A stretch of DNA of 40,583 nucleotides from Phycisphaerae bacterium. GTDB taxonomy: Bacteria > Planctomycetota > Phycisphaerae > UBA1845 > UTPLA1. The notes below the pieces were generated by a model. The model did not search any database. It saw nothing but the letters and a program-made list of their open reading frames with translations, and had not been told where the DNA came from. The position numbers and the translations under genes are program-made. Each line of letters starts with the position of its first letter. Position 1 is the stretch's first letter. This document shows positions 25,480 to 34,158 of the stretch, one piece after another. Location of the stretch: assembly GCA_016935885.1 (NCBI GenBank), contig JAFGQA010000186.1, forward strand, positions 1-40,583, written 5' to 3'.

Positions 25480-26439
25480 GTGCCGTACTTGAGCGAATCC
25501 CGCAGGCGATTGGCAGGCTGGTTGCGGGCAGCAATACTGGCAATCGGTGCCTTCGTAATCGCGGGTTGCCATCCGCTTTGTTGCGATACCTGCACGCTTG
25601 AGCCCGGTGAGCAGGCGTTTAGCGTGCGCGTGGAGCACGGCACGCGGCGCACGACATCGGGTGATCAGGTCGCGTACAGCCTGTTCATGCCGCAGCCCAG
25701 GGAGTCGTTGGCGGTACCTCCCTATCCTGCGGTCGTCATCTCCCACGGCTTCGCACGCAGCAAGCGGTTCCACGCCAACACCGCCTGCGCGCTGGCCGAG
25801 CGCGGGATCGTCGTGTTGACGCCGGACCTGATCAGCCTGCTGGGCGGCAAAGAGGCCCAATTGCGGAACATCGAGAATTTGGTAGATCACGTGCGCTGGC
25901 TGCGTACCCGAGCAGCAACGGAAGACGATCCACTGTTCGGTTTACTTGATCCGGGACGTATCGGACTGGTCGGGCACAGCGCTGGCGGAGCAATCTCGCT
26001 CGAAGCCGCGATTGAACTGGCCGAAGCAGGTGAGAGCGTTGATGCGCTGATGCTACTGGATGGCGTGCCCTGGGCAAGGACGGTTGATCGAGCCGGCGAA
26101 CTGCCGGAATTGGCGTTCGCCAGCGTGCGATCCGAGCCGGCCGCCTGCAACGCCGAGGGCGCGATTCGGGACGTGTTGGCCCGCCTGCCATTCGCAACGG
26201 AGGACATTCTGGTTGTGGGCGGGTCACACTGTGACCCTGAGAACCCAACCGATCTTCTGTGTCGGCTCGCTTGTGGCGGCAGCAATGAGCAGGCCCGCGC
26301 TGCGTATCAGGATCTGGTCGGGGCGTTTCTTGGCGATGCGCTTGCCGCCCCCAATGCCGAGATATCCCACGGATTCGCAGCTACAGTTGATCGCGTTACC
26401 GCCGCTGGTCGCGTTGTCACGACCCTCGTCGGTAAGTGA
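25480..26439 (+). CDS. alpha/beta-hydrolase lipoprotein
   Basis: 319 residues from a GTG start with AGGAGGTG 4-6 bases upstream (a more upstream ATG at 25456 has no ribosome site). A lipoprotein signal ends in VIAGC (Cys30). The hydrolase core has VVISHGF (oxyanion HG at 89-90), the nucleophile elbow GHSAGG (165-170, Ser167) and an acid-bearing strand near LMLLDG; the catalytic His may be in EISHGF near the C-terminus. The layout is like chlorophyllase- or PET-hydrolase-type esterases. Extra cysteines (CHPLCCDTC after the lipobox and CDPENPTDLLCRLAC later) suggest disulfides. Likely an outer-membrane-anchored esterase of unknown substrate. Confidence 0.85.
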   Translation: MPYLSESRRRLAGWLRAAILAIGAFVIAGCHPLCCDTCTLEPGEQAFSVRVEHGTRRTTSGDQVAYSLFMPQPRESLAVPPYPAVVISHGFARSKRFHANTACALAERGIVVLTPDLISLLGGKEAQLRNIENLVDHVRWLRTRAATEDDPLFGLLDPGRIGLVGHSAGGAISLEAAIELAEAGESVDALMLLDGVPWARTVDRAGELPELAFASVRSEPAACNAEGAIRDVLARLPFATEDILVVGGSHCDPENPTDLLCRLACGGSNEQARAAYQDLVGAFLGDALAAPNAEISHGFAATVDRVTAAGRVVTTLVGK

Positions 26440-26502
26440 ACGCAAGCCGATTCGCCGTGATTTCATGATCGTCTCCGTGGCGTGATTGGAGCCGGAGATG
26501 CA

Positions 26503-26955
26503 ATGAGCTGGATCTGGCCGGAGTACATCCACCGTGACCTCCCGCTGACGAAGCAGGAGCGGAAGGCGATCCACCGTGACGCGTGGAAGCTGTGGTGGGG
26601 AAACAAATTGAACCTGGCGCTCCACTTGGCGTTCTGCCTCGTCGGTTTCCTCGCGCTGTTAAACGCCGCTGACTTCGGCGGCTGGGTGGTAGGCTCGATG
26701 GGTATCGGCGGTCTCCCGCACAAGGCGTGTCGAGCCGTGTCATTGCTGGTTGTGATGATCGCTGCCGCCGTCTTCATTCGAGCCGTGCTTGGACGTTATC
26801 GCTTTGCACCTTGCATCTATCGGGCCACGCGTCAGCATGGCTACGACGTATGTGCCAAGTGCGGGTACTGGCTACGGGGGCTTACTGACAAAATCGAGCG
26901 CTGCCCGGAGTGTGGCACCGTTCGGGAGGCGGTGACAGGAGCCGAGACCGAGTGA
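26503..26955 (+). CDS. membrane protein with C-terminal zinc ribbon
   Basis: 150 residues starting MSWIWPEYIHRDLPLTKQER; GGAG lies 5 bases before this ATG, while a TTG 21 bases earlier is also in frame. Two membrane helices (LALHLAFCLVGFLALL and AVSLLVVMIAAAVFIRAV) precede a zinc ribbon CAKCGYWLRG...CPECG. Planctomycetes have many small membrane proteins with this 'CxxCGYxLRG...CPECG' end, of unknown role. It lies 63 bases downstream of the hydrolase gene and may be in the same transcript. Confidence 0.8.
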   Translation: MSWIWPEYIHRDLPLTKQERKAIHRDAWKLWWGNKLNLALHLAFCLVGFLALLNAADFGGWVVGSMGIGGLPHKACRAVSLLVVMIAAAVFIRAVLGRYRFAPCIYRATRQHGYDVCAKCGYWLRGLTDKIERCPECGTVREAVTGAETE

Positions 26956-27200
26956 GGGTGGCATTGTGCAACGAACGGTACCAGAACGCGACGAACTGCT
27001 GCATCGCCGCCGCCGATCCCAGCAGACCGTTCTCCCACGAATCATCGCCAGACGGGGCTCGCGGCAGGATCGGGGACTGGACTTCCAGTACTGGCGACGA
27101 TTGCCGCATAGCCACCGATTCCAAACTTCGGGCGGGATTCGAATGGCCTTGATGCTCCAGGTGTGGCATGCTGCGCCGTAGTGGGTGACGAGGTGTGGTG

Positions 27201-27722
27201 ATGCACAATGGCGGCGAGATCAACCGGCCATTCGTCGAAGTGCAGCAGTTTCGGCAGCCGTGGCTCTGGGTGCTTCTGATCATTGTCGAGGCCGCGTGCT
27301 TGGCGGCGCTGATCCCGCTGATTATGCGGGCGCCATCGTCCGGCGAAATGCCGGTCGGGCTTGTCATCGTGCTGATCACCATGCTCACAACGGGGCCAGC
27401 GCTACTATTGCTGTTCCTGCTGCTCAAGATGGAGACACGCGTTGACGATGAGGGCATCACGATCGACTTCCAGCCCTTCTGCAAGCGTCGCATCTCGCTC
27501 CAGGACGTCGAGCAGTGCGAGGCGCGGCAGTATCGCCCGATCCGGGAGTACGGCGGCTGGGGCCTGCGGTGGGGCTGGAACGGGTGGGCCTACAACGTGC
27601 GCGGCAACCAAGGCGTGCAGCTCGTCCTCACCGGCAACAGGCGCGTGATGATCGGCTCACAGCGGGCCGAAGAGCTGGCGGCGACAATCAACTTCCGCCG
27701 AAAGAGCCTGCGCGGGAAATGA
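27201..27722 (+). CDS. two-helix membrane protein with PH-like domain
   Basis: 173 residues from ATG 27201 (two in-frame GTGs just upstream; GAGGTG serves as ribosome site). Two helices (WVLLIIVEAACLAALIPLIM and GLVIVLITMLTTGPALLLLF) are followed by a soluble domain of beta strands with VDDEGITIDFQPFCKRRISL and VQLVLTGNRRVMIGS, resembling bacterial PH-like domains of unknown role. Its stop overlaps the ATG of the next gene (ATGA), which codes for a protein of the same build, so the two are probably a duplicated pair working together. Confidence 0.75.
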   Translation: MHNGGEINRPFVEVQQFRQPWLWVLLIIVEAACLAALIPLIMRAPSSGEMPVGLVIVLITMLTTGPALLLLFLLLKMETRVDDEGITIDFQPFCKRRISLQDVEQCEARQYRPIREYGGWGLRWGWNGWAYNVRGNQGVQLVLTGNRRVMIGSQRAEELAATINFRRKSLRGK

Positions 27723-28219
27723 CGCTCACGTCAAATGGGAAATGGCGGACAAAGAGGAGTGAAGCATTGGGTTGTGGATACAAACACCCAGTCTTCGGTC
27801 GAGGCTTCTTGATTCAGTTGGCGTTGGTCACGGCCGTCGTGGCTCCCTTCATCGTTTTATTCGCGAACAGCACGAGCGTCTGGCTGACCGTGGCCGTCGT
27901 GGGGGGAATCTCCGTCCTGCTGTTTCACTCGACGACGGTCGAGGTCGAGGGCCAAATGCTTCGGTTCTGGTTTGGTCCCGGACTGCTCAAGAGAGAGATT
28001 CCCACTGCCGACATCGAAAATGCAGAAAAGAAGTACACCCCGTGGTTCTGGGGGTACGGCTTTCGTGGTGTTCCAGATGGCTGGCTCTACCGAGTTTCCG
28101 GGTTTGAAACGGTTCTCATTACACTCAAAGACGGTAAGAAGTTCCGTCTCGGAACAGGTGAGCCGGATGCATTGATCAAGGCCTTGCCTTCGGCCTCCTC
28201 TAAACAGTTGTCATCTTGA
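27719..28219 (+). CDS. two-helix membrane protein with PH-like domain (paralog)
   Basis: 166 residues if started at the ATG overlapping the previous stop; a TTG at 27767 with GAGGAG upstream would give a shorter form beginning at GCGYKHPVFGRG. Two helices (FLIQLALVTAVVAPFIVLFA, LTVAVVGGISVLLFHS) and a C-terminal strand domain (VEVEGQMLRFWFGPGLLKRE, TVLITLKDGKKFRLGT) match the preceding gene in layout: hydrophobic hairpin, then beta strands including a W-G-W/GYGFRG aromatic turn. Function unknown. Confidence 0.72.
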   Translation: MTLTSNGKWRTKRSEALGCGYKHPVFGRGFLIQLALVTAVVAPFIVLFANSTSVWLTVAVVGGISVLLFHSTTVEVEGQMLRFWFGPGLLKREIPTADIENAEKKYTPWFWGYGFRGVPDGWLYRVSGFETVLITLKDGKKFRLGTGEPDALIKALPSASSKQLSS

Positions 28220-28226
28220 TCAGAGC

Positions 28227-28243
28227 TCGCAGCATTGCTGCGA
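28227..28243 (+). terminator. short hairpin after the PH-like gene pair
   Basis: TCGCAGC, loop ATT, GCTGCGA; a perfect 7-bp stem 8 bases after the last stop codon. No T-run follows, so termination is only suggested by position. Confidence 0.3.
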
Positions 28244-28421
28244 AGGCGTCAAAGGACTGACAGTAGCAAATGGAGCCACGTTTTACGCTGGATCATCCGG
28301 GTCGCGTCGTTCGTGCCGCAGGCTATGTGTCACCACTGGGGATTTCGAAGTCCTGCGCCGTGCCTCTGCGCGTGTCTGAACTGGCGGTGTGGTTGAGCTC
28401 TTGGGGCTCCCAGCGTTCCGG

Positions 28422-29183
28422 CTACTCCATTGAAAGCTGAGCGGATTTCCGCATGAGGTAGAAGACGTAGCCGTAAAAATCGCCGTAGCGGTCGTAGATA
28501 GCGATCTCCCGCTCGGTATCGTCGAGGATCTCCGCCAGGGCTGTGTTGGTGTCGGCCTCCTGGCGCAGCCGGGCCACTCGCTTTTTCAACGGATTGTAGT
28601 ACTCGTCCCACCAGGCCGAGGGCGGAAGCGTGAAATGGTCCAGGACATCGTACCCACAGCCTATCGCAGCTCTGATGTTCCCCGCCACGGTCGTCATGGC
28701 CGGATATTCCGCATGCCAGAACGCCTGCGCTTCCTCCGGTGGGTCGTCGGTCAGCCAGGTTGCCTCGCTGGCAATCAGCAAGCCTCTGTCACGCAGAAGC
28801 GGGTACCAGAGGCGTAGACCCGGCGCAAACCCGACAATGTAGATGGCAGCTTCAATCCAGATTAGGTCTATGGTATCGGGCTGCTCGTCGAGTTCTTCCA
28901 TGCGACCGAGCCGCGTACTGACCAGCTCGGATAGTCCTTCGGCCTCGGCAGATCGTCGGAGATCGGCCAGGTAGGGTGCGTGGAAATCCACGGCGATGAT
29001 CGGAGTCTGATAGTGTCGGGCGAGAACAAGTGTCTGCTTGCCCGGACCGCAACCCAGGTCGAGGATGCGTGGTGTCGGCGGCAGGGGCGGCAATCGCCGT
29101 ATCGCGTCCTTGGTGGCCTCATCACTGCCCGGACCCTCGCGGGGTATGTCACGATGCAGGATGAAAAGACCGTCCAGATTCAT
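28422..29183 (-). CDS. class I SAM-dependent methyltransferase
   Basis: 253 residues. The SAM-binding motif I is ILDLGCGPGKQTLVLA (near residue 40), motif II has AVDFHAPYL, and the later strand DTIDLIWIEAAIYIVGF fits motif IV. The C-terminal half (WWDEYYNPLKKRVARLRQ, YGDFYGYVFYLMRK) is aromatic and is found in small-molecule methyltransferases of unknown substrate. ATG 29183 is chosen (MNLDGLFILHRDIPREG); a TTG nine bases earlier is in frame; no clear ribosome site. No neighbour suggests a pathway. Confidence 0.88.
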   Translation of the reverse strand: MNLDGLFILHRDIPREGPGSDEATKDAIRRLPPLPPTPRILDLGCGPGKQTLVLARHYQTPIIAVDFHAPYLADLRRSAEAEGLSELVSTRLGRMEELDEQPDTIDLIWIEAAIYIVGFAPGLRLWYPLLRDRGLLIASEATWLTDDPPEEAQAFWHAEYPAMTTVAGNIRAAIGCGYDVLDHFTLPPSAWWDEYYNPLKKRVARLRQEADTNTALAEILDDTEREIAIYDRYGDFYGYVFYLMRKSAQLSME

Positions 29184-29383
29184 TGGATGCAACGCGCTGG
29201 CGCTCGTAGCCTAGGATTCTCGTACACCTTGGTGCGACTGCTCCAGAATTCGTTGTCCAGCTCCTGTTGCCTGCGTCCTCTTGCACAAATGATCAAAGTC
29301 ATGGTAAGGCAATCCCGCGTGAGGTTCCATCTGATCGCGTACCAGCCATGCTCTTCGTCGAATCGTGCTGCGCCGGGCGTGGC

Positions 29384-30031
29384 TTAGGGAGCGTCACGCA
29401 CATCCGCTTTCCCCATGATCTCGACGGGCAGTTGCACCTCGCCGTACTTCAAGAAGCCGAGTACGAACGGGCTGTTGTACCCCATGTAGCGCGGCGGACC
29501 AACGACGCGAACCTCATCTGCGTGCTGTTGCACCCACGCCTCCAGCTTGCGGATCGCCTTCTCGAAGTTGGCGTCGGTATAGCCGCCCCGGACGCCGATG
29601 GATAGCACGGTCATGGCGGGAACGTCTACCACGACGACGCGCTGATCGGCGGCGTCTGCCCCCGAAGTGCCCCACGATGGCTCGCCGTACAAAAAGGCCA
29701 TTGATGTAGCGCCCTCGCCGGGTTCAACGCGCTCGGGATAGCCCATCTCCACCGGGGCGGTCATGGGGATGTCGTTCCGCTTGATGTGGTTGAACAGCGG
29801 GCGGAACATGACGTTGGGACCGCCCTGGACCCCACCCTCGCCTCTCTGAATGCGCGCTATGCGGTATGCCGGGTACTTCTTGATGATGATCTCGCCCACG
29901 GGGCCGGGCACAGGGAAACCGGCGGGCAGCTTCGCTTCCTTGAACATGAAGGGGCGTTTCATTTTGTTGTTGCTCGCGCAGCCCTCCAGCAGGACCAGCG
30001 GGATGATCAAGAAGAGATGAACCGGTCGCAT
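29384..30031 (-). CDS. SOUL-family haem-binding-like lipoprotein
   Basis: 215 residues. The ATG at 30031 gives a lipoprotein signal MRPVHLFLIIPLVLLEGC, with GGGGG about 6 bases upstream; the frame is open 54 codons further without signal. The body is a SOUL/HBP domain: EIIIKKYPAYRIARIQ, MFRPLFNHIKRNDIPMTAPV (the hallmark NxIPMTxPV region), FEKAIRKLEAW, and near the end YMGYNSPFVLGFLKYGEVQL. SOUL proteins bind haem or tetrapyrroles in eukaryotes; bacterial members are little studied. Expected at the membrane facing the periplasm. Confidence 0.88.
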   Translation of the reverse strand: MRPVHLFLIIPLVLLEGCASNNKMKRPFMFKEAKLPAGFPVPGPVGEIIIKKYPAYRIARIQRGEGGVQGGPNVMFRPLFNHIKRNDIPMTAPVEMGYPERVEPGEGATSMAFLYGEPSWGTSGADAADQRVVVVDVPAMTVLSIGVRGGYTDANFEKAIRKLEAWVQQHADEVRVVGPPRYMGYNSPFVLGFLKYGEVQLPVEIMGKADVRDAP

Positions 30032-30625
30032 GCGGACCCCCGAGACCCATTGCTGAGCCTGATCCGTTCTGTTGAGCATCTTGGCCATCATCTGTACCGC
30101 ATTCCGCTGACCGCCGCCAGCTACGACTCCGCCACCGTTTCGTGATTGTACCTGGCACTTGAATTCGCGGCGCCCCTTGCATTGCCGAGCCACGGGTGGC
30201 TAGCCTGGCCTTGCCGCTCTGGTCCGGGAGACAAGCGTGAGACAGGCACTCTCGCACCAATTGCTCCAAGAGGCAGAGGCATGATGGCGAAGCAGCCTGC
30301 GACTTCGGCGTCCGTTGGCTCGCTCAGCAAGCGCATCATGCTGCGGGTCGTGATCGGGCTGGGACCTCGCTCCTCAGGCCTCCGTGGTCAAGCTTGAGGA
30401 GAGCGGTGGCGTTAGTGGGCCGGGGCGTGAGTTCTGTGTGCCGCCGGTTCCTACTGACCGAGCGGCTCAGTTCCACGCAGACTCGCCATGGTAAAGCTCC
30501 CGGCTTTCGACACGGAAGCTTTATCCGCGGGTCTGCTCAGAGGGACTCCGCACCCAAAGCAGAATGGCGGTTCGCTTTTTTCCGGGCGAACCGCCAATTG
30601 AATGGCGACGCCCGGAGGGAAATGG
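30032..30625. other. intergenic region containing stem-loop copy 3
   Basis: About 590 bases with no recognised gene. Frames here lack start signals and protein-like sequence. The notable content is the 30-bp stem-loop at 30566-30595 and, just before it, a segment from about 30508 resembling the one upstream of stem-loop copy 2. Confidence 0.5.
30566..30595 (+). repeat. 30-bp stem-loop repeat, copy 3 of 3
   Basis: GGCGGTTCGC, loop TTTTTTCCGG, GCGAACCGCC: a perfect 10-bp stem, same orientation as copies at 10689 and 13400. It lies 30 bases upstream of the start of a zinc-ribbon protein. The preceding bases (GACACGGAAGC ... TGCTCAGAGGGA) match those before copy 2 (GACACGAAAGC ... TGCTCGAGGGA). 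Confidence 0.78.
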
Positions 30626-30952
30626 ATGACCGATGCAGACGGAGAGAAAGGGCGCCCAGACGGGCCCAGACGGTTGCCAACGGTACGTTACAAAGGCCGC
30701 GAGTACTTCATCGATAATCGGCTGGACGAGTTCAGGACCGTTACGCCGCCGATCCGCCCTATCGAGTTCGTTCGGTTTGAATCGGAGAAAGGTCTCCGGA
30801 TACTGGACGAATGCGTGTGGCAGGATTGTACAAGGTGCGGGCGAATGATGGCCGTGGCAAAGCATTCGACCGAGAGCACAATTCGGTGTTGCGACTGTGG
30901 CGAGCGAATGCCCTTACACCGAGGGCGTCAGCTGGATGCGGCACTGCAGTAA
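30626..30952 (+). CDS. small zinc-ribbon hypothetical protein
   Basis: 108 residues from ATG 30626, preceded by GGAGGG at 6 bases; an ATG 24 bases earlier is in frame but lacks a site. The N-terminal part YKGREYFIDNRLDEFRTVTP and PIRPIEFVRF is of a kind I recall from short planctomycete proteins. The C-terminal part has CTRCGRMM...CCDCGERM, two CxxC pairs that should bind zinc, plus a further Cys in DECVWQDC. Cytosolic; role unknown. The stem-loop repeat lies just upstream and could act in its leader. Confidence 0.7.
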   Translation: MTDADGEKGRPDGPRRLPTVRYKGREYFIDNRLDEFRTVTPPIRPIEFVRFESEKGLRILDECVWQDCTRCGRMMAVAKHSTESTIRCCDCGERMPLHRGRQLDAALQ

Positions 30953-31411
30953 GAACGCTTCCCCCCACAGGATACGATCGTGTAGTGCGAGCCATGGCCA
31001 TGCTTTTCGGTCTCGCGGCTTCGCCGCGATGGAGATTCGGCCCTGTCTGCCAGGTCCGAATCAGGAATCGCCACCGCACAATGCCGCCCTTTTAAGGCTG
31101 TCGGCAAGATTCTTGCGGCCAAGGCCTTGGCCGGGATTCATGGGCTTGCCGAAACCCATAAAAGCGGCATCGTTGACAGGAGCGATTCGCAATTCCCCGC
31201 CATCGTCGGGAACCTGTTTTGCTCGACACGGCATTGATTACCTGGCCCCTGCCGGGGCCACAAAGGGAACAATACAGGCCGTCCGATCCGGCTTCGTACG
31301 CCCTGACTGCCGGACTCGGACTCTTCGCAAAACAGAGCCCTCGACCCCCTTGCCAAAGTTTCATGACACTCCGTCTTTCGCAACGCGTGTCGAAGGACGG
31401 AGGTGTCCAAC
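30953..31411. other. intergenic, possible gene remnant and small hairpins
   Basis: No intact gene. Hairpins occur at 31013-31029 (TCGCGG, loop, CCGCGA) and about 31243-31260 (TGGCCCC TGCC GGGGCCA). A plus-strand frame from about 31090 reads AVGKILAAKALAGIHGLAET and GIVDRSDSQFPAIVGNLF before a stop; it looks protein-like but has no start, so it may be a remnant. Other frames are unconvincing. Confidence 0.35.
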
Positions 31412-31987
31412 ATGGACCAAGAAACAGATTTCGTCATCTATGAGGGCGTGGTCGTGCCGGAGTCGGCGTTGTTGCGTGCAGGGAGAAGGAACCTGTACGG
31501 CAGCGTACCCGGTCTCGATGACGAGGAACTCGCAGACCCAGGGGAACTGGAAAGGCAGATTATGATGGATGAATGGGGGCCTGTCTTGGCGTTGCCGGTG
31601 CAGGGTAGGCCGTGCCACATGGAGCCAGCCAATGCTGAGAACGGAGGCGTGGACTGGGGAGCGTTTGCCACGGTTGACTTCGAGCGGACGATGCCCGAGT
31701 TCGACAAGGCAAAGTACAAGGCGGACAAGCTCCGCGAGAAGCTCCGAGACATCGTCATCATGTTCGATATCGTGAAGAGGCGGCTGCCCAGGGCGATGTG
31801 GCTGGTGCTGAAGTACTTGCGGGAGGGCGTCATTGAGCTGGAGCATGTAACGAGCGACGACATGCGAGCAGTGGCCGAGTTGGACAGGCGGGCTCGGCGG
31901 TTGCGTGACGAGATTGACCAACTGCGAAAGGCGAGCCGGAGGCGGCAGGAGGAGGGGCGTCGGCGGATGCTTGCGAGGCTGGGGTAG
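31412..31987 (+). CDS. hypothetical protein with C-terminal coiled coil
   Basis: 191 residues; ATG 31412 has GGAGGTG 7 bases upstream (the GTG of that sequence is also in frame). The N-terminal half (DFVIYEGVVVPESALLRAG, PGLDDEELADPGELERQIMM) is acidic; the C-terminal third (AELDRRARRLRDEIDQLRKA, RRRQEEGRRRM) is a charged coiled coil. No signal peptide, membrane helix or enzyme motif. Family not recognised. It is flanked on both sides by gene-poor DNA with hairpins, as in accessory regions. Confidence 0.7.
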   Translation: MDQETDFVIYEGVVVPESALLRAGRRNLYGSVPGLDDEELADPGELERQIMMDEWGPVLALPVQGRPCHMEPANAENGGVDWGAFATVDFERTMPEFDKAKYKADKLREKLRDIVIMFDIVKRRLPRAMWLVLKYLREGVIELEHVTSDDMRAVAELDRRARRLRDEIDQLRKASRRRQEEGRRRMLARLG

Positions 31988-32521
31988 CGACGCGGTGTTT
32001 TGAGCGTCGCTGGCCGGGGTCACATCAGCTGGGTCCTTGTGTTGTCGGTGGATGCATCCTGACGGGTGCATTGGTGGGCGTTCGCCTGCGGCGAAGCCCC
32101 CCGTCCGCGGTCCCTGGCGGGCCCGCGGGGCTGGCGCGGAGAGCCTACGGCTCCGGTGCATGGAACGCCGGGCGGACGCTGAGAACGTGTGCGGATGCGT
32201 GAGATGAGGGATGGGTAGGGAGGGAGATTGGGTGAGTGATGTGGATGGAGGCCGGTGCATGTTGGGATGCGCCGGGGGCTCGCTAACGCTCGCCCCCGGG
32301 CCTGCGGCCCTTGGCTGAGGGAGAGGAGTTGGTGCCGTACGGCACTCAATGAGGATGAACTGGAAGGCAGAATACTGGTGAAAGAAAGGGTTGTGGGACT
32401 ATTCGAGGTGCTAGTCTGACAAGTTGTGTATTTTCAAGGGGTTAAGGAACAGAGAATGGTCGGACTACTGGTAAATGTACAGATATCCCACCCGTAGTCC
32501 GAGCCTCACAGAGGCTGGAAC
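31988..32521. other. intergenic region with GC hairpin cluster
   Basis: About 530 bases without a gene. The first 320 bases are dense in GC palindromes (see the repeat entry); the rest is more AT-rich, with nothing recognised. A long minus-strand frame across this region is proline- and histidine-rich and is a composition artefact. Confidence 0.5.
32077..32310. repeat. cluster of short GC-rich hairpins
   Basis: Four palindromes in 234 bases: TTCGCC TGC GGCGAA (32081-32095), GAGCC TAC GGCTC (32141-32153), GGGGGC with a 12-base loop and GCCCCC (32274-32297), and GGGCC TGC GGCCC (32298-32310). Three share the form GCC-TNC-GGC. Such small hairpins are typical of intergenic DNA in GC-rich genomes and may be remnants of palindromic repeats or of a structured RNA. 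Confidence 0.5.
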
Positions 32522-32710
32522 TCAGGGGGGGCCGCGGTTTTCCAGGATGTCTTGGCATGACTCGGCCAGCCACCTTTCGCCCTCCAGTGCTGCCAGGATG
32601 AGCTCCCGTTCCTCGGATGCTGCCCGGGCAAACTCGCCGGCCAGGTAGGCCGCTTCGCGCTCGGCACGCGCTTCAATCTCCCTGATGCGTAGATCCTTCC
32701 ATGATTCCAT
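32522..32710 (-). CDS. small hypothetical protein, 62 aa
   Basis: MESWKDLRIREIEARAEREA and so on to DILENRGPP; a single long charged helix rich in Glu, Ala and Arg. The start has GAGGTGG 7 bases upstream on the minus strand, which supports it as a real gene; the frame is open further upstream but without protein character. It lies 151 bases downstream of the DJ-1/PfpI gene on the same strand. No known family; a small helical binding protein is a guess. Confidence 0.6.
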   Translation of the reverse strand: MESWKDLRIREIEARAEREAAYLAGEFARAASEERELILAALEGERWLAESCQDILENRGPP

Positions 32711-32861
32711 GATGTACCACCTCGTTGCGGACAGTGGGCGCGTGTAGTTGATAAATCTTTGCATTGAGCTATCCCGATCGGCGCGCGATTTGTACCCGCG
32801 CAGACGCCGAATCGGGCTGCGGTGGCGGCGCCTGGTGTATGAAGGAACAGGCCCTCCGCGC

Positions 32862-33443
32862 CTACGGTTCGATCCTCGTCCCGAGCAACTGAAGGAACTT
32901 CGCCAGCCAGTCTGGGTGTGCCGGCCACGCCGGCGCGGTGACCATGTTGTCGTCCACATGGGCCTTGTCCATCGGCGCCTCGATCCACCTGCCGCCCGCG
33001 GATCTGATCTCCGGACCGACCGCCGGGTAAGCGGTGCAGGCCCTGCCCTCGACCACGCCGGCGGCGGTCAGAAGCTGCACGCCGTGGCAAATGGCGGCAA
33101 TGGGCTTGCGCGCTTTCGCGAAATGCCGGACCACGTCCAACACCGCCCGATCGAGCCGAAGGTACTCCGGTGCGCGCCCGCCAGGAATCACCAAGGCATC
33201 GTAATCCTCGGCTTTGACCTCCGCGAAAGTCCCATTCAGGGTGAACGCATGGCCGGGCTTCTCGGTGTAGGTCTGGTCGCCCTCGAAGTCGTGGACAGCA
33301 GTCTTGACCTTGTCGCCTGCGCTCTTGCCTGGACAGACTGCGTGCACCGTGTGGCCAACCATCTGCAGGGCCTGGAACGGCACCATGACCTCGTAATCCT
33401 CGACGAAGTCGCCGACCAGCATCAGGATCTTCTTTGCACTCAT
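32862..33443 (-). CDS. DJ-1/PfpI family protein
   Basis: 193 residues starting [20 protein letters not shown], with GGGAGAA about 6 bases before the ATG; the frame is open 13 codons upstream. The conserved acid is E in DFVEDYE, the nucleophile cysteine lies in [14 protein letters not shown], and the [14 protein letters not shown] loop is typical. An insert [20 protein letters not shown] is found in PfpI-like members. The family includes proteases, glyoxalases and deglycases; the exact activity cannot be told from sequence. Cytosolic; probably stress related. Confidence 0.92.
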   Translation of the reverse strand: MSAKKILMLVGDFVEDYEVMVPFQALQMVGHTVHAVCPGKSAGDKVKTAVHDFEGDQTYTEKPGHAFTLNGTFAEVKAEDYDALVIPGGRAPEYLRLDRAVLDVVRHFAKARKPIAAICHGVQLLTAAGVVEGRACTAYPAVGPEIRSAGGRWIEAPMDKAHVDDNMVTAPAWPAHPDWLAKFLQLLGTRIEP

Positions 33444-33547
33444 GGGATTCTCCCAGTTCCGTTCGCTACTAAACGGTGGCAAAAACCGAAAAGCTTAAGA
33501 ACTCCGCCGCATTCACCACCTTGAAGTGAGTAATCAAGGTGGTCCCA

Positions 33548-34158
33548 ATGTACCCAAACACATCCTCAAACGCACCCACCCTCCAGCAGAGCTACGTCCC
33601 GTACTTCTACCAGATTGGACTCCAGTACGTCTATCGAACGCCGCAGGATTGGCAACGCAAAGGACAACCGGATGACCACGCTACCACGTACGACTTCTCC
33701 TCAGACCGAGCTGCCTCCAGGTATCTCGATCATCCCCAGACGGTCGAGCAGATCATTGAACGAGGTTCCTTCTCGATCCCCAAGGGCGACTCCGTCACCG
33801 CGATCATCACCGACAAGGTGCATACGTCCTGGCTCGGATTGGATGATGTCATCCAGCAGGTTCAGCAGCGCCGGGCGATCTACGACCAAAACCTCTACCA
33901 GATCGAGCTGAACAAGTGCGCCGCCATCAACGCGATCTACCGGCATGAGGGTTACAACGGAACGGGCAGCGCCAGTTCCAAGCAGCCTACGCCAAGCACA
34001 AGGCGATCCAGAAGCTCTATGAAGAGGAACGAAACGAACGCGTCACCTTCTGGAAGGACATCTCACGGCTGCGGACCACGCTGCCTGAAACGGCGCAGTT
34101 GTACCTCTCAGCTTATCGAAAACGCTCCGCCCTGGAGCAGATAGGTGATGCCGAATGA
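33548..34158 (+). pseudogene. hypothetical partner of the HerA-nuclease gene, with a frameshift
   Basis: The first 140 residues (from ATG 33548, GGTGG 6 bases upstream) read naturally: YVPYFYQIGLQYVYRTPQDW, DHPQTVEQIIERGSFSIPKG, DVIQQVQQRRAIYDQNLYQI. At about 33960-33973 the frame turns into low-complexity sequence, while the third frame continues as a good helical protein (QRQFQAAYAKHKAIQKLYEE, ISRLRTTLPETAQLYLSAY) and ends at 34156-34158 with TGA overlapping the ATG of the HerA gene. One missing base near GGAACGGGC explains it. Joined length is about 203 residues. A sequencing error, true decay or programmed frameshift are all possible. Family not recognised; tight coupling suggests it works with the ATPase. 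Confidence 0.65.

Noticed and set aside
25236..25601. 121-codon plus-strand open frame before the hydrolase
   Set aside because: Overlaps the FmdE-like start on the other strand and the hydrolase leader in another frame; no ribosome site.
26882..27493. 203-codon minus-strand open frame
   Set aside because: Antisense to the zinc-ribbon and PH-like genes, Ser-rich, no ribosome site or family.
31361..32260. 299-codon minus-strand open frame
   Set aside because: Antisense to a better supported gene at 31412-31987; Pro/His/Ser-rich composition artefact.
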